NCBI RefSeq assembly: GCF_900113335.1 | Contig: NZ_FOOX01000020.1 | Span: 44,395-108,394 of the forward strand | Reading direction: 5' to 3' | Length of the DNA stretch: 64,000 bases | Source: Desulfotruncus arcticus DSM 17038 | GTDB lineage: Bacteria; Bacillota; Desulfotomaculia; Desulfotomaculales; Desulfallaceae | Program-made: the position numbers and the translations under genes | Notes under the pieces: model-generated | Seen by the model: only the letters and a program-made list of their open reading frames with translations | Told to the model about the DNA's origin: nothing | The model's database searches: none | Shown: positions 57,145 to 64,000 of the stretch, in pieces | Layout of the letters: every line of letters begins with the position of its first letter | Position numbering within the stretch: the stretch's first letter is position 1

Positions 57145-58038
57145 TTACTGATCTAATTCAGTCATTTTTCTGTTGTGTTTATCTTTAAGGGCGGTGGGCA
57201 ACAGGTCAAAGTCCCTTAATGCGTGCACGGTGTGTTGACAATTCGGGTGAAATATTTTGCCGCTGTCCCTTAACTCGTTATAGGTTAAATAACTTGGGGT
57301 CAGGCCGTTCATGGAAATTACCATACCTTCATAACTCCGGCAAGCGTCTTTGGCCCCGTGGGATGATACCACAGCTAGGTCGAGGCCCCTTTCGGTAAGT
57401 TCCTCCCGTCGGCCTTCTACGTGGGCTTGCTGTAGCTTTGTTCTTACCACCATTTCCGCGTAAGTCGAAAGGTTCCAGCGGCGGCCCGCCTTGTCAACTA
57501 TACCTACCCAGGCTTCGCTTTCCAGCTTCTTGGAAAGGCCCGCTTTGGTCAGTTTGTCTATAATTTCGTTGCGGGTGGTACGGCGGCCCAGCTGCTCAAT
57601 TGCTTTCACCCTTAAAGTGTCCCCGACGACACTTCTTACAAGCTGTTTAACTTTTCTTTCTGTATTTTGGGTAGCCATTAAAAGGTCGTTGTAAGTGTCA
57701 TTGACGAGTGCCTCTACTTGTTGGCGGGCCAACAGGGAGAAAGACACCCCTGCTACCGCTTCCGCCAGTGTGCGGGCTTCCCCCAGTTCAACCAGGGCCG
57801 TCGCTTGGCCGTCACGGTAAGCATGGGCCACCACATCATCAGCCCATTGCCGGGTGTTGCCGTCCAGTTCTCGTAGTATAAATGCTATTTGATTAAGCAA
57901 AGAAACGGCTTGTGCCGCCTCAATGCCGTTGGTTATGCTTCCTAGCTGGTAAACTATTTTTTTAAAAGCGTCTTTGTAATACTTCACCAGTCGCCTTTCG
58001 TCCCGTTCGTAACTGGGCTGAGGAATAAAGCGTGGCAT
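57145..58038 (-). CDS. Phage minor capsid / head morphogenesis protein
   Basis: A 297-residue protein. The N-terminal half is helical (Y-Y-K-D-A-F-K-K-I-V-Y-Q-L). The second half carries V-R-T-K-L-Q-Q-A-H-V-E-G-R, S-S-H-G-A-K-D-A-C-R-S-Y-E-G-M-V and F-H-P-N-C-Q-H-T-V-H-A, the hallmark of the minor capsid protein 2 / SPP1 gp7 families. It is probably ejected with DNA or needed for head assembly. Coupled to portal by TAATG. Confidence 0.85.
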   Translation of the reverse strand: MPRFIPQPSYERDERRLVKYYKDAFKKIVYQLGSITNGIEAAQAVSLLNQIAFILRELDGNTRQWADDVVAHAYRDGQATALVELGEARTLAEAVAGVSFSLLARQQVEALVNDTYNDLLMATQNTERKVKQLVRSVVGDTLRVKAIEQLGRRTTRNEIIDKLTKAGLSKKLESEAWVGIVDKAGRRWNLSTYAEMVVRTKLQQAHVEGRREELTERGLDLAVVSSHGAKDACRSYEGMVISMNGLTPSYLTYNELRDSGKIFHPNCQHTVHALRDFDLLPTALKDKHNRKMTELDQ

Positions 58039-59567
58039 TATTCACCACCCGCCTGTTTAAAAGTGTCATTATTAAATATTGACGGGTCGGCCACGGCTTC
58101 CTCGGCCCTTATGCGTTCCAGTTCCTTTTCTGCTTGTTCTTCGGTTAGGCTGTCCAGCCACATAACGGCGGACTTCTGGGAAATGGTAGCTTTACCGCCT
58201 GTTCTAATTGCCATAATGTTGGCCATTTCGGTTTCGTCATCCGGCAAGCCGTCCCTAAACTTAATCAGCGGGGTAAAAAGCTGGTAATTCTGTTTACCGC
58301 CCCGTGCGTGTTCCAGCATTTGAGCAATGGTTAAGACGCGTTTCAATCCCTTATTGTAATATTGCCGCTTCCGGTTGATTTTGGCCAGAATACTGTTCAT
58401 TCGCCATTTAATTGACAGGCCGCTGCTGCCGCTTGTGCCGCTGTCCCCTTTGCCCAGGGCCACGGCGGGAATTTCAGCGTTGATAAGTAAAATGTCTATA
58501 AGTTTTTCCAATTCCTGAAAAGCCGCCTGTAATTGGCCGTCCCATGTTATATACTGGGGCACGACGTCTTCTTTGCCCATGATTTCAAAGATTTTATTTA
58601 AGCCCACACGGAAAACGGGGTTTCCTTCTTCGTCCTCACTTAATAACCCAGCGGGAACGGCCATTGCTGGGTCTGCGTGCTTGTCCAATATGGCCGCAAT
58701 TTGCGAGAGCCTGTTATTAATTTCATCAAACAGCGGCTTGTTGTCGGAAAGGTCGTCAATGCCCTCCCAGATTTCGTCTGTGGCAAAGTTGGGAACGTGC
58801 ACCACCAAGGGAAAGGGCACGTCAGTCTCCACCAGTTTATAGGCGTCTTTGATTTCCGAATAAATACGCCATTCCGTTATCTCGTTATCATAGGTTATAG
58901 TCACAGGGTTCAAGTTGAATTTGCGGTAAATAATCCGGCCAGGGAAGTGGCTTTCCACGTTTAATATCCAATAGTCACCCTTTTTGTTGTCGCGGATCAG
59001 AAAAGGGACGGCGATATGGTAGGCCATGATTTTGTTCGCGTCCCCTGGAAAAGTTTCAGGGAATACGTATTCCGGGTTTTGGGCTTCGATTATGGCCCTG
59101 AAGGGGTCATACCTGGCGTCTACCATGCCGTCATATTCCTGGCCCCAGCGTATCTTGTAAAAGCTGTCCCCACGGTAAGCGTTACCCAGGGCACTTTCGT
59201 AATTAATAATGTCCAGGTTATTGTCCCCGTTTATTCGGTCGAGGGCTTTTTGCTCGTTGGAATTGTCGTCCTTGCCCGCTGAATAAGCCGTGGGTTCGCC
59301 GAAAAGAAAGTCCGCCGATTTTTTGCAAATAATGGCGGGCAAGTTTACTGATATATAAATAACGTCATTTTGGCGGCTAGTCAGCCGGTTCTGTACTCGT
59401 TTGAACACATCGTAATGTTGGCCCATGAATAACTTGCGGTTGTCCCTATAACGGGCAATACGTTCCTTGTGCGATGGTGGCGGGAAATACTCATTTATAG
59501 CAAACAGCGGGGTAGGCGGAAGGTAATACTGTTCCAGTTCTTCTGCATAGCCGATTACGCCCAGCAA
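58038..59567 (-). CDS. Portal protein (SPP1 gp6-like)
   Basis: A 509-residue portal with TTG start after AAAGGAGGG. R-I-A-R-Y-R-D-N-R-K-L-F-M-G-Q-H, N-L-P-A-I-I-C-K-K-S-A-D-F-L-F-G and G-D-S-G-T-S-G-S-S-G-L-S-I-K are typical of the SPP1 family. It forms the 12-mer ring for DNA packaging and is the partner of the terminase upstream. Confidence 0.92.
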   Translation of the reverse strand: MLGVIGYAEELEQYYLPPTPLFAINEYFPPPSHKERIARYRDNRKLFMGQHYDVFKRVQNRLTSRQNDVIYISVNLPAIICKKSADFLFGEPTAYSAGKDDNSNEQKALDRINGDNNLDIINYESALGNAYRGDSFYKIRWGQEYDGMVDARYDPFRAIIEAQNPEYVFPETFPGDANKIMAYHIAVPFLIRDNKKGDYWILNVESHFPGRIIYRKFNLNPVTITYDNEITEWRIYSEIKDAYKLVETDVPFPLVVHVPNFATDEIWEGIDDLSDNKPLFDEINNRLSQIAAILDKHADPAMAVPAGLLSEDEEGNPVFRVGLNKIFEIMGKEDVVPQYITWDGQLQAAFQELEKLIDILLINAEIPAVALGKGDSGTSGSSGLSIKWRMNSILAKINRKRQYYNKGLKRVLTIAQMLEHARGGKQNYQLFTPLIKFRDGLPDDETEMANIMAIRTGGKATISQKSAVMWLDSLTEEQAEKELERIRAEEAVADPSIFNNDTFKQAGGE

Positions 59568-59623
59568 AGAAAGCCCTCCTTTGTAAGATTAGATTCACCT
59601 AATACGGTAGCCCGGCCCGGTAT

Positions 59624-61336
59624 TTACAAGCCGGAGGGCTTTTTGTGGAATGTCCTCCTTTTCCCGCTTCCGCACAATTCCACAGCCATTTGCAGGGCAT
59701 CCGGCAGGTCGTCATGGTCATGGGTGGGAAATTGTTCAAGCATTTCAATCAAGAGCCGCTGGTGCCTCATCAGCCGCAGCACGCCATTTTCAAACAGTGG
59801 TTCCAGGCTTTCAATACGTTCTTCCTTTTTGGTCTTACTAGTTACGCCTTTTAGCCTGGTAGTGTATAGGGCTTCTTTTGCCAGCCGTTCACGCAGCTGG
59901 CGGAAGAAGTCAATCTGGGCCTGTACTGTTTCCACAGCAAAAACGCGGGGCCGGTACTGTGCGATTTTGTCTACTGCCGTTTCAAGGGCTATGTGTGCCG
60001 GGCATTTTTTGGCCCAGACGTCAACACAATAAATAAGGCCCGTCCTTTTATCACGGGCCACTATTACTATAGCGTTATAATCTGAACGTGAATTTTTACC
60101 GAAGGCCAAGTCCCAGGCCCCGAAGTATTCCAGGGGCAGGGGTCTTCCTTTGTCATTTTTCAGGTCGCCGTAGTCAAAATAAGTGAATGTGTCGGGCCTA
60201 AAAATTTGGTCTTCCTCGCTGATAGGGTTGTTCATAAATTCAGAGCCGAAAGCACGGCTTCCGATGTTTACTTTTTCTAAAATCAGCTTTGCGTAATCAA
60301 AACGGGCGGGCCACAGCACTTCCACGCCCTTGTCCATTTCTTCTTTGTTGGCATAATAAAAGGCCAGGGCGTCTTCCATGCGGTTCTCATTCCCCTGGTC
60401 ACGGTAAATGTTTTCAAATTCTTCCCATAGGTCTTCCCGTTCCGGCGGGTTTACTATAGCCGCATAGACTTTGCTTTGAAAGTCGGCCCGCTGCAGGATA
60501 TGGGGCAATAAACCGGACCTATGCACAATGGTTCCCATGTAAATAAAGGCCGTCCGGTCTGGGTCGCCGATGGGTATTACCACGGAATTAAACCAGTGCA
60601 GGTTTTTGTCCCGAAGTTCGGCGGTGTTGGTGTTCTTTTGGCTTTCCAGGTCGTCGCAGATTACAAGGTCAGGACGGTAAGAGCCGTTCCTTTTGCCTCG
60701 AAGCTGTTTGCCCATTGAAGCGGCTTCCACCACTACGCCGTTTTTAGTCAGAAAGGCTTCTTGGTTGTCCTTGTCGTTAAGGGACTTTTTCGGGCTTAGC
60801 AGGTCGCCGTAGTCATCCCGTAGTTTCTTGTTATATTTTAGCTGCAGGCTGACCCATTCAATAAACTTCTTAGCGGAAGTGTCAGTTTCAGAGATCACTA
60901 AAATATATTTTCTTTTACCGAAGACAATTTGGTGAATGGGGAAGGCGTTTGACAAATAAGCTGACTTGGCGTGGCCCCTGGGGGCCGCCCAACCAATACG
61001 TGCCGTTATATTAACGTTAGAAACCTCATCCAAAATGCCGCATAATTCTCCGTGAAAGGTTGGGGCCATTTCCACGTTTATTCCTGCGGGAATTAAGTTC
61101 TGTTCGTTTTCCGGGTTGCGGTTATCGCTAAAATATTCGTACATGAAATAAAGCACGGATTCTTCCGCGTGGTCAATTCTTTTTAGTTTAAGCAGTTCGG
61201 CCATGTCTGCTTTTTGTTGGGTCATTTGGTCGGGTGTTGGCCGCTTGCCCAGCTCAAGTTTTCGGTTAATAAGACGAACTTGCTGCTCCAATAACTTGAT
61301 ACGGTCACGCCGTTGGCCGGTGTTCGTGATGTCCAA
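59624..61336 (-). CDS. terL: Large terminase subunit
   Basis: A 570-residue terminase with TTG start after GAGGGGGTGA. Walker A is A-A-P-R-G-H-A-K-S-A-Y, Walker B L-V-I-C-D-D-L-E-S. The nuclease domain has W-D-L-A-F-G-K-N-S-R-S-D-Y, A-V-E-T-V-Q-A-Q and H-D-H-D-D-L-P-D-A-L. The N-terminal 70 residues are a helical extension with coiled-coil character, which might do part of the job of the missing small subunit. Confidence 0.93.
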   Translation of the reverse strand: MDITNTGQRRDRIKLLEQQVRLINRKLELGKRPTPDQMTQQKADMAELLKLKRIDHAEESVLYFMYEYFSDNRNPENEQNLIPAGINVEMAPTFHGELCGILDEVSNVNITARIGWAAPRGHAKSAYLSNAFPIHQIVFGKRKYILVISETDTSAKKFIEWVSLQLKYNKKLRDDYGDLLSPKKSLNDKDNQEAFLTKNGVVVEAASMGKQLRGKRNGSYRPDLVICDDLESQKNTNTAELRDKNLHWFNSVVIPIGDPDRTAFIYMGTIVHRSGLLPHILQRADFQSKVYAAIVNPPEREDLWEEFENIYRDQGNENRMEDALAFYYANKEEMDKGVEVLWPARFDYAKLILEKVNIGSRAFGSEFMNNPISEEDQIFRPDTFTYFDYGDLKNDKGRPLPLEYFGAWDLAFGKNSRSDYNAIVIVARDKRTGLIYCVDVWAKKCPAHIALETAVDKIAQYRPRVFAVETVQAQIDFFRQLRERLAKEALYTTRLKGVTSKTKKEERIESLEPLFENGVLRLMRHQRLLIEMLEQFPTHDHDDLPDALQMAVELCGSGKRRTFHKKPSGL

Positions 61337-61372
61337 TTGCTCTCACCCCCTCACACAACGCACACAATTACC

Positions 61373-61396
61373 CTTATTACGTACATTAGTACAAGG
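61373..61396. promoter_or_regulatory. Operator-family copy B, upstream of terminase
   Basis: TACGTACATTAGTACAAG on the plus strand, matching copies A and C at 15 to 16 of 18 positions. It lies about 40-60 bases before the terminase start. Confidence 0.6.
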
Positions 61397-61419
61397 GTGG
61401 GGCGTTTATATTAGGCATT

Positions 61420-61444
61420 AAAAAAAGGCCCCGTAAAGGGCCTC
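61420..61444 (-). terminator. Terminator after the cyclotransferase gene
   Basis: GAGGCCC TTTAC GGGGCC, then seven Ts on the minus strand. Confidence 0.75.
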
Positions 61445-61470
61445 CTAAGCGTTTTTACAGTTATTAAGTT

Positions 61471-62130
61471 TTAGTCTTCCAGCGGGATTTTGCTGCCCCC
61501 TGGATGGGTGCAACAATCTGTCCCGTCGTTATAGATGCAACAGCCGTGGCCGTTCACGCACCACCATTCGCTGTCTACCCGTTCCCGTTCACACGCACCT
61601 TCCGTGCTTGCGTCGTCGTCTTCCCAGGTTACTGGCCAAAAGTAGGGGTCTGCCGCCATCCGTGCCGCTTGTAGCGGGGCTACGTCCAGGCCCCAGTTTT
61701 GGAAGCCTGATAGTATGGTTTCATAGTATTCCTCCCAAGGCGGGGCTTCAACGTACTGCGGCCCCATCCGGTAAACGAAGGCTGCCTTCTTTTCGCCGTA
61801 AGCGTTCACCACCTCAACTATGTAACGGTTATACAGTCGAGGGTAGCCTTCGTACCTGTCCAGGGCTTCCAGGTCTTTAATGGTTATTCTGTACAAGGCA
61901 CCAGCCACCGCCTCGCCCTGGGCGGGTTCTATGTCAGCCACCCCGTTTCCCCGCTTGTTTCCTTTGAATGTTAGGCGGTAATCATGACACTTTACAGCCT
62001 CAAGGGGCTTGGCTGACGGGCAACGCCGCTTCATTTGACTCAGGTGTAAGTTTGATCCGTAGGCGAAGTACGGAATTAAAAGGTAGCCTTTCTTGTCTAT
62101 ATGAATTTTTTTGAATGTGTTTATTTTCAT
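61471..62130 (-). CDS. Gamma-glutamylcyclotransferase-like protein (AIG2/GGCT)
   Basis: A 219-residue protein. The GGCT fold begins with F-A-Y-G-S-N-L (substrate loop Y-G-S-N), then G-A-L-Y-R-I-T and L-D-R-Y-E-G-Y-P, where the Glu is the expected catalytic acid. The C-terminal 30 residues form a Cys-rich tail (W-W-C-V-N-G-H-G-C-C-I-Y, D-C-C-T-H). This family releases 5-oxoproline from gamma-glutamyl compounds. The amidoligase two genes upstream should make such bonds, so they probably act as a pair. Confidence 0.82.
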   Translation of the reverse strand: MKINTFKKIHIDKKGYLLIPYFAYGSNLHLSQMKRRCPSAKPLEAVKCHDYRLTFKGNKRGNGVADIEPAQGEAVAGALYRITIKDLEALDRYEGYPRLYNRYIVEVVNAYGEKKAAFVYRMGPQYVEAPPWEEYYETILSGFQNWGLDVAPLQAARMAADPYFWPVTWEDDDASTEGACERERVDSEWWCVNGHGCCIYNDGTDCCTHPGGSKIPLED

Positions 62131-62156
62131 GCTGCCGCCTCCCGTGATGTTTTATA

Positions 62157-62178
62157 CTTGTATTATATTACGGAATGG
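62157..62178. promoter_or_regulatory. Operator-family copy D, upstream of the cyclotransferase
   Basis: On the minus strand TCCGTAATATAATACAAG, a weaker match to the family, overlapping a TATAAT-like -10 about 35 bases before the ATG at 62130. Confidence 0.48.
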
Positions 62179-62194
62179 CGTACACATCAACTAT

Positions 62195-62221
62195 AAAAAA
62201 AGCGGTAGCTTGTACTACCGC
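62195..62221 (-). terminator. Intrinsic terminator
   Basis: GCGGTAG TACAAG CTACCGC, then seven Ts on the minus strand, after the 62232 gene. Confidence 0.8.
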
Positions 62222-62231
62222 CTTTTACCGT

Positions 62232-62513
62232 TTAGTGTTGAATAATCTGTGTTATAATGCCCGCACGTTTTAATTCCTTGACGAATTCCTCGCTGTCCTG
62301 CCAATCAATTTTAACCCCTGTTTGAATTTCGGTGCGGCGGGCCAGTTCCTTCATGTACTGTTCCACGCTGTCCTCCGGTTTCCATGACGAATCACGAAGT
62401 CTATTTATAATTTCGTCCCAGTCTTCTCCCGTCAAGGTGAGCCCATCTATAAAGTGTACTGTTAGCAATGGTAACAAGCCGCCTTTCACGTCGCCCAAGT
62501 ATTCCGGCATCAT
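62232..62513 (-). CDS. Small protein between amidoligase and cyclotransferase
   Basis: A 93-residue acidic protein, SD AAAGGGG. It has a short N-terminal beta-like region (P-L-L-T-V-H-F-I-D-G-L-T-L) and three helices with W-D-E-I-I-N-R-L, Y-M-K-E-L-A-R-R and F-V-K-E-L-K-R. It could be the protein substrate or an adaptor of the amidoligase pair. No family recognised. Confidence 0.6.
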   Translation of the reverse strand: MMPEYLGDVKGGLLPLLTVHFIDGLTLTGEDWDEIINRLRDSSWKPEDSVEQYMKELARRTEIQTGVKIDWQDSEEFVKELKRAGIITQIIQH

Positions 62514-62548
62514 ATATATTATTCCCCTTTCGTTTTATTCTAGCCGAA

Positions 62549-62579
62549 CGGCCAGGGGTTTTCAATCCCCCTGGCCCCC
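62549..62579 (-). terminator. Hairpin after the amidoligase gene
   Basis: GGCCAGGGGG ... CCCCTGGCC; the T run is weak. Confidence 0.45.
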
Positions 62580-62585
62580 GTGGTC

Positions 62586-63452
62586 TTAGGCGGCTACGCT
62601 TGCAAAGTGTTCTCTGCGTTTCATTTGGTATTTGAAGGCTTGTCCGTATTCGGTTTTTAGGCTGTCCCTTGTTACGTCTCCGAATAGGATACGGCGAAGG
62701 CGGCGTTCGTGGTCGATGGAAGTATGGGCGTCCCTGTCCCAGTCGCCTTTTGCTATTCTCATTTTGCCGCCTTTGGCCCTTTCAACCAGGGCCTGGGTGA
62801 ATACTACCCAATTAACGGCTTTCTCGGCTTCGTGAGTGCCGCCATGTTGCCTGAACTCAATGGTGTTGTGGCGGTAATAAGCCTGGAAATTTAGTTTTTT
62901 GTAACGGTTGAACATAACTCGGTTAATGTCGTTTAAGGTTTTAGCCGCCAGCAATGCTTTTAATTCCTCGGCGTTGAAACCCCTGCAATATCTGTTACCG
63001 TTTCCCCTACGGCTGGGTGGTAATATGGCGTCCATGTAATTCTCAAATTTGTAGTAGATTGCGTACAGGTTAACAAAGTTTTCTACTTGGTAGTCTGTTA
63101 CATCGTGATGGACGTGAAGGCCGCAAGTCCGGTCAACTTTGGCCCCCGCCTTGCCCAGAGCGTTCATTACGGCTTTCAATTCTTTCAGGCCCTCCCTGCC
63201 CTTCAGGATGGGGCTTACTAATTCGTGGCCACCCCGTGTTAGGCCGGTGCCCTTGTTGTTTACGGAAACGTCGTAAATTAATTTCCAATGGCGACGGGTT
63301 GTGTGGTTGTAAGTTTCGTGGTGTACGTTAATCCCCGCCTCGTTTAAGGCTGCCAGGGCTTTTGGGGCTGTGATGCCGAAAAATTCGATTTCTACGCCAA
63401 AGGTTCTTGATTCGTTGAAGGTTACTCGGTATTCCTGTTCTCTCATTGGCAT
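62586..63452 (-). CDS. Amidoligase-family enzyme
   Basis: A 288-residue protein of the Amidoligase_2 family (glutamine-synthetase-like fold). Key features are F-G-V-E-I-E-F-F-G near residue 20, G-H-E-L-V-S-P-I, C-G-L-H-V-H-H-D, and H-N-T-I-E-F-R-Q-H-G-G-T-H. It should use ATP to ligate an amine to a carboxylate, making a peptide- or gamma-glutamyl-type bond. Amidoligase with AIG2-type genes is a known pairing in phages and bacteria, but targets are unknown. SD AAGGAGG; operator copy C is upstream. Confidence 0.85.
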   Translation of the reverse strand: MPMREQEYRVTFNESRTFGVEIEFFGITAPKALAALNEAGINVHHETYNHTTRRHWKLIYDVSVNNKGTGLTRGGHELVSPILKGREGLKELKAVMNALGKAGAKVDRTCGLHVHHDVTDYQVENFVNLYAIYYKFENYMDAILPPSRRGNGNRYCRGFNAEELKALLAAKTLNDINRVMFNRYKKLNFQAYYRHNTIEFRQHGGTHEAEKAVNWVVFTQALVERAKGGKMRIAKGDWDRDAHTSIDHERRLRRILFGDVTRDSLKTEYGQAFKYQMKRREHFASVAA

Positions 63453-63510
63453 TTTGTCGTGTCCTCCTTGATGTCGCTTGATGTTGGGTTATTGCTGTCT
63501 CGCATGTGTA

Positions 63511-63534
63511 GCTTATTACGTAATCTAGTACAAG
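63511..63534. promoter_or_regulatory. Operator-family copy C, upstream of the amidoligase
   Basis: TACGTAATCTAGTACAAG on the plus strand, the best match to the family consensus. On the minus strand it lies between a TTGACT-type -35 and a TAAGCT-type -10, about 60 bases before the amidoligase start. Confidence 0.62.
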
Positions 63535-63842
63535 TCAAGGAGATTTTGACACTTTATTTTTTGCAGAATGACACTTTATCTAAAAAACAAAAAGCCCTTA
63601 AATAAGGAGCTTTATAATACAATAACCTTCATAATTCTTTGACAGACCAAGGTTGAATAATTCTTATAATACGTAACTCAACTTTCCCACTTGCAAAATA
63701 ACCTTAATCCCAACATTTAAGCGGCCTTGCTGGAAAATAAAATAGCCCTTGACAATCATTGAGAAAAAATAGAAAAGACACCAATCCTTTTGGTAAAATG
63801 GAATTGCCAAAAACCAAAATTACCAGACCAAGGAAGGTGTCC
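63535..63842. other. Right end of the phage, no supported gene
   Basis: It holds two AAGTGTCA-type sites 21 bases apart (63548 and 63569), a weak AAGC/GCTT hairpin near 63590-63612 and AT-rich sequence that should include the left end of the insertion sequence. I could not fix the IS terminal repeat. Confidence 0.45.
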
Positions 63843-64000
63843 ATGATCATGATAATAAAAAACGCAGGGGTTAAGCAACTGCCAAAAAGTCTCCAATCTA
63901 CGTTTTTAGAATTAAAAATATCAAATTACTTACGTAAAGCTGGCATAGTTAAAGGATTGGGATTCTCTTGTCTAACAGTTTTTTGTTTGGTTTTCTCGAT
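63843..64000 (+). mobile_element. Partial IS4-like transposase, cut by the window edge
   Basis: ATG 63843 follows AAGGAAGGTG. The 52 visible codons give a basic N-terminus and then L-R-K-A-G-I-V-K-G-L-G-F-S, followed by a hydrophobic C-L-T-V-F-C-L-V-F. This is the usual N-terminus of IS4-family DDE transposases of Firmicutes. The catalytic domain lies beyond the window. Confidence 0.62.

Larger units (their letters stand above)
20480..63577. repeat. Dispersed 8-mer AAGTGTCA / TGACACTT, 37 copies
   Basis: I located 37 exact copies, from 20480 to 63577; 18 read TGACACTT and 19 AAGTGTCA on the plus strand. Most continue as AAAGTGTCATT. Examples are 20480, 22496, 23178, 26133, 29646, 34793, 38933, 44550, 46549, 48802, 49816, 52113, 53691, 57693, 58061, 60877, 61985 and 63569. 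Copies fall in all codon phases and in gaps. None was found in 1-18175. Confidence 0.88.

Overview
The window looks like chromosome of an anaerobic, spore-forming Firmicute, most like Desulfotomaculum or Pelotomaculum. This rests on a Spo0E-family protein, very strong Shine-Dalgarno (SD) sites with many TTG and GTG starts, and a phage that carries an anaerobic ribonucleotide reductase and a SleB-like germination-type lysin. The host name is an inference.

Bases 1-18175 are a mosaic of mobile-element remnants. They hold three separate repressor modules, each with visible operator repeats (829-1533; 10284-10954; 11371-12195). They also hold a tyrosine recombinase downstream of a cytosine-C5 methyltransferase (2153-5018), an isolated host-like stretch (Spo0E-like, ferritin-like, 6471-7622), and a frameshifted ParB-like gene. 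Further on come an ImmA/IrrE-type peptidase, a Phd-like plus HicA-like toxin-antitoxin pair, and a decayed large serine recombinase that runs into a tRNA-Cys gene (15636-15710, minus strand). A P-loop ATPase and a small mTERF-like helical-repeat gene follow.

Bases 18147-63452 are one nearly complete siphovirus-type phage genome, almost all on the minus strand. From right to left on the map, which is the direction of transcription, it holds: an amidoligase / small protein / gamma-glutamylcyclotransferase cassette (63452-61471); terminase, portal, minor capsid, scaffold and capsid (61336-55453); connectors, tail tube, frameshifting tail chaperones, tape measure and two very large tail-tip proteins (54071-42229); a lysis cassette (41836-38935); a replication module of initiator, helicase loader, DnaB-like helicase and primase (38230-33385); a sigma-like factor, SSB-like protein, PhoH-like ATPase, family-A DNA polymerase, nucleases and NrdD/NrdG (32096-23297); dUTPase and ThyX (23204-21863); and a leftmost operon of nuclease, dNMP kinase, sigma-region-4-like protein and DNA methyltransferase (21495-18147). 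Three plus-strand insertions interrupt it: a small repressor (21645-21866), an HTH/membrane pair (32451-33368) and an AT-rich GHKL-ATPase cargo gene (54320-55327). No intact integrase and no recognisable small terminase are seen in the phage. A partial IS4-like transposase begins at 63843 and runs off the edge.

The phage has its own DNA-level signalling. Five near-identical promoter-like elements (GTCAC, fixed gap, GGTAGA) head the early operons and the holin. A separate 18-bp operator-like family, TACGTAATNNAGTACAAG, marks the repressor promoter, the terminase operon and the amidoligase cassette. Most striking, the 8-mer AAGTGTCA (or its complement) occurs at 37 positions I located between 20480 and 63577. 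It lies in both orientations and in all reading frames, and I found none in 1-18175. Chance predicts one or two in 45 kb.
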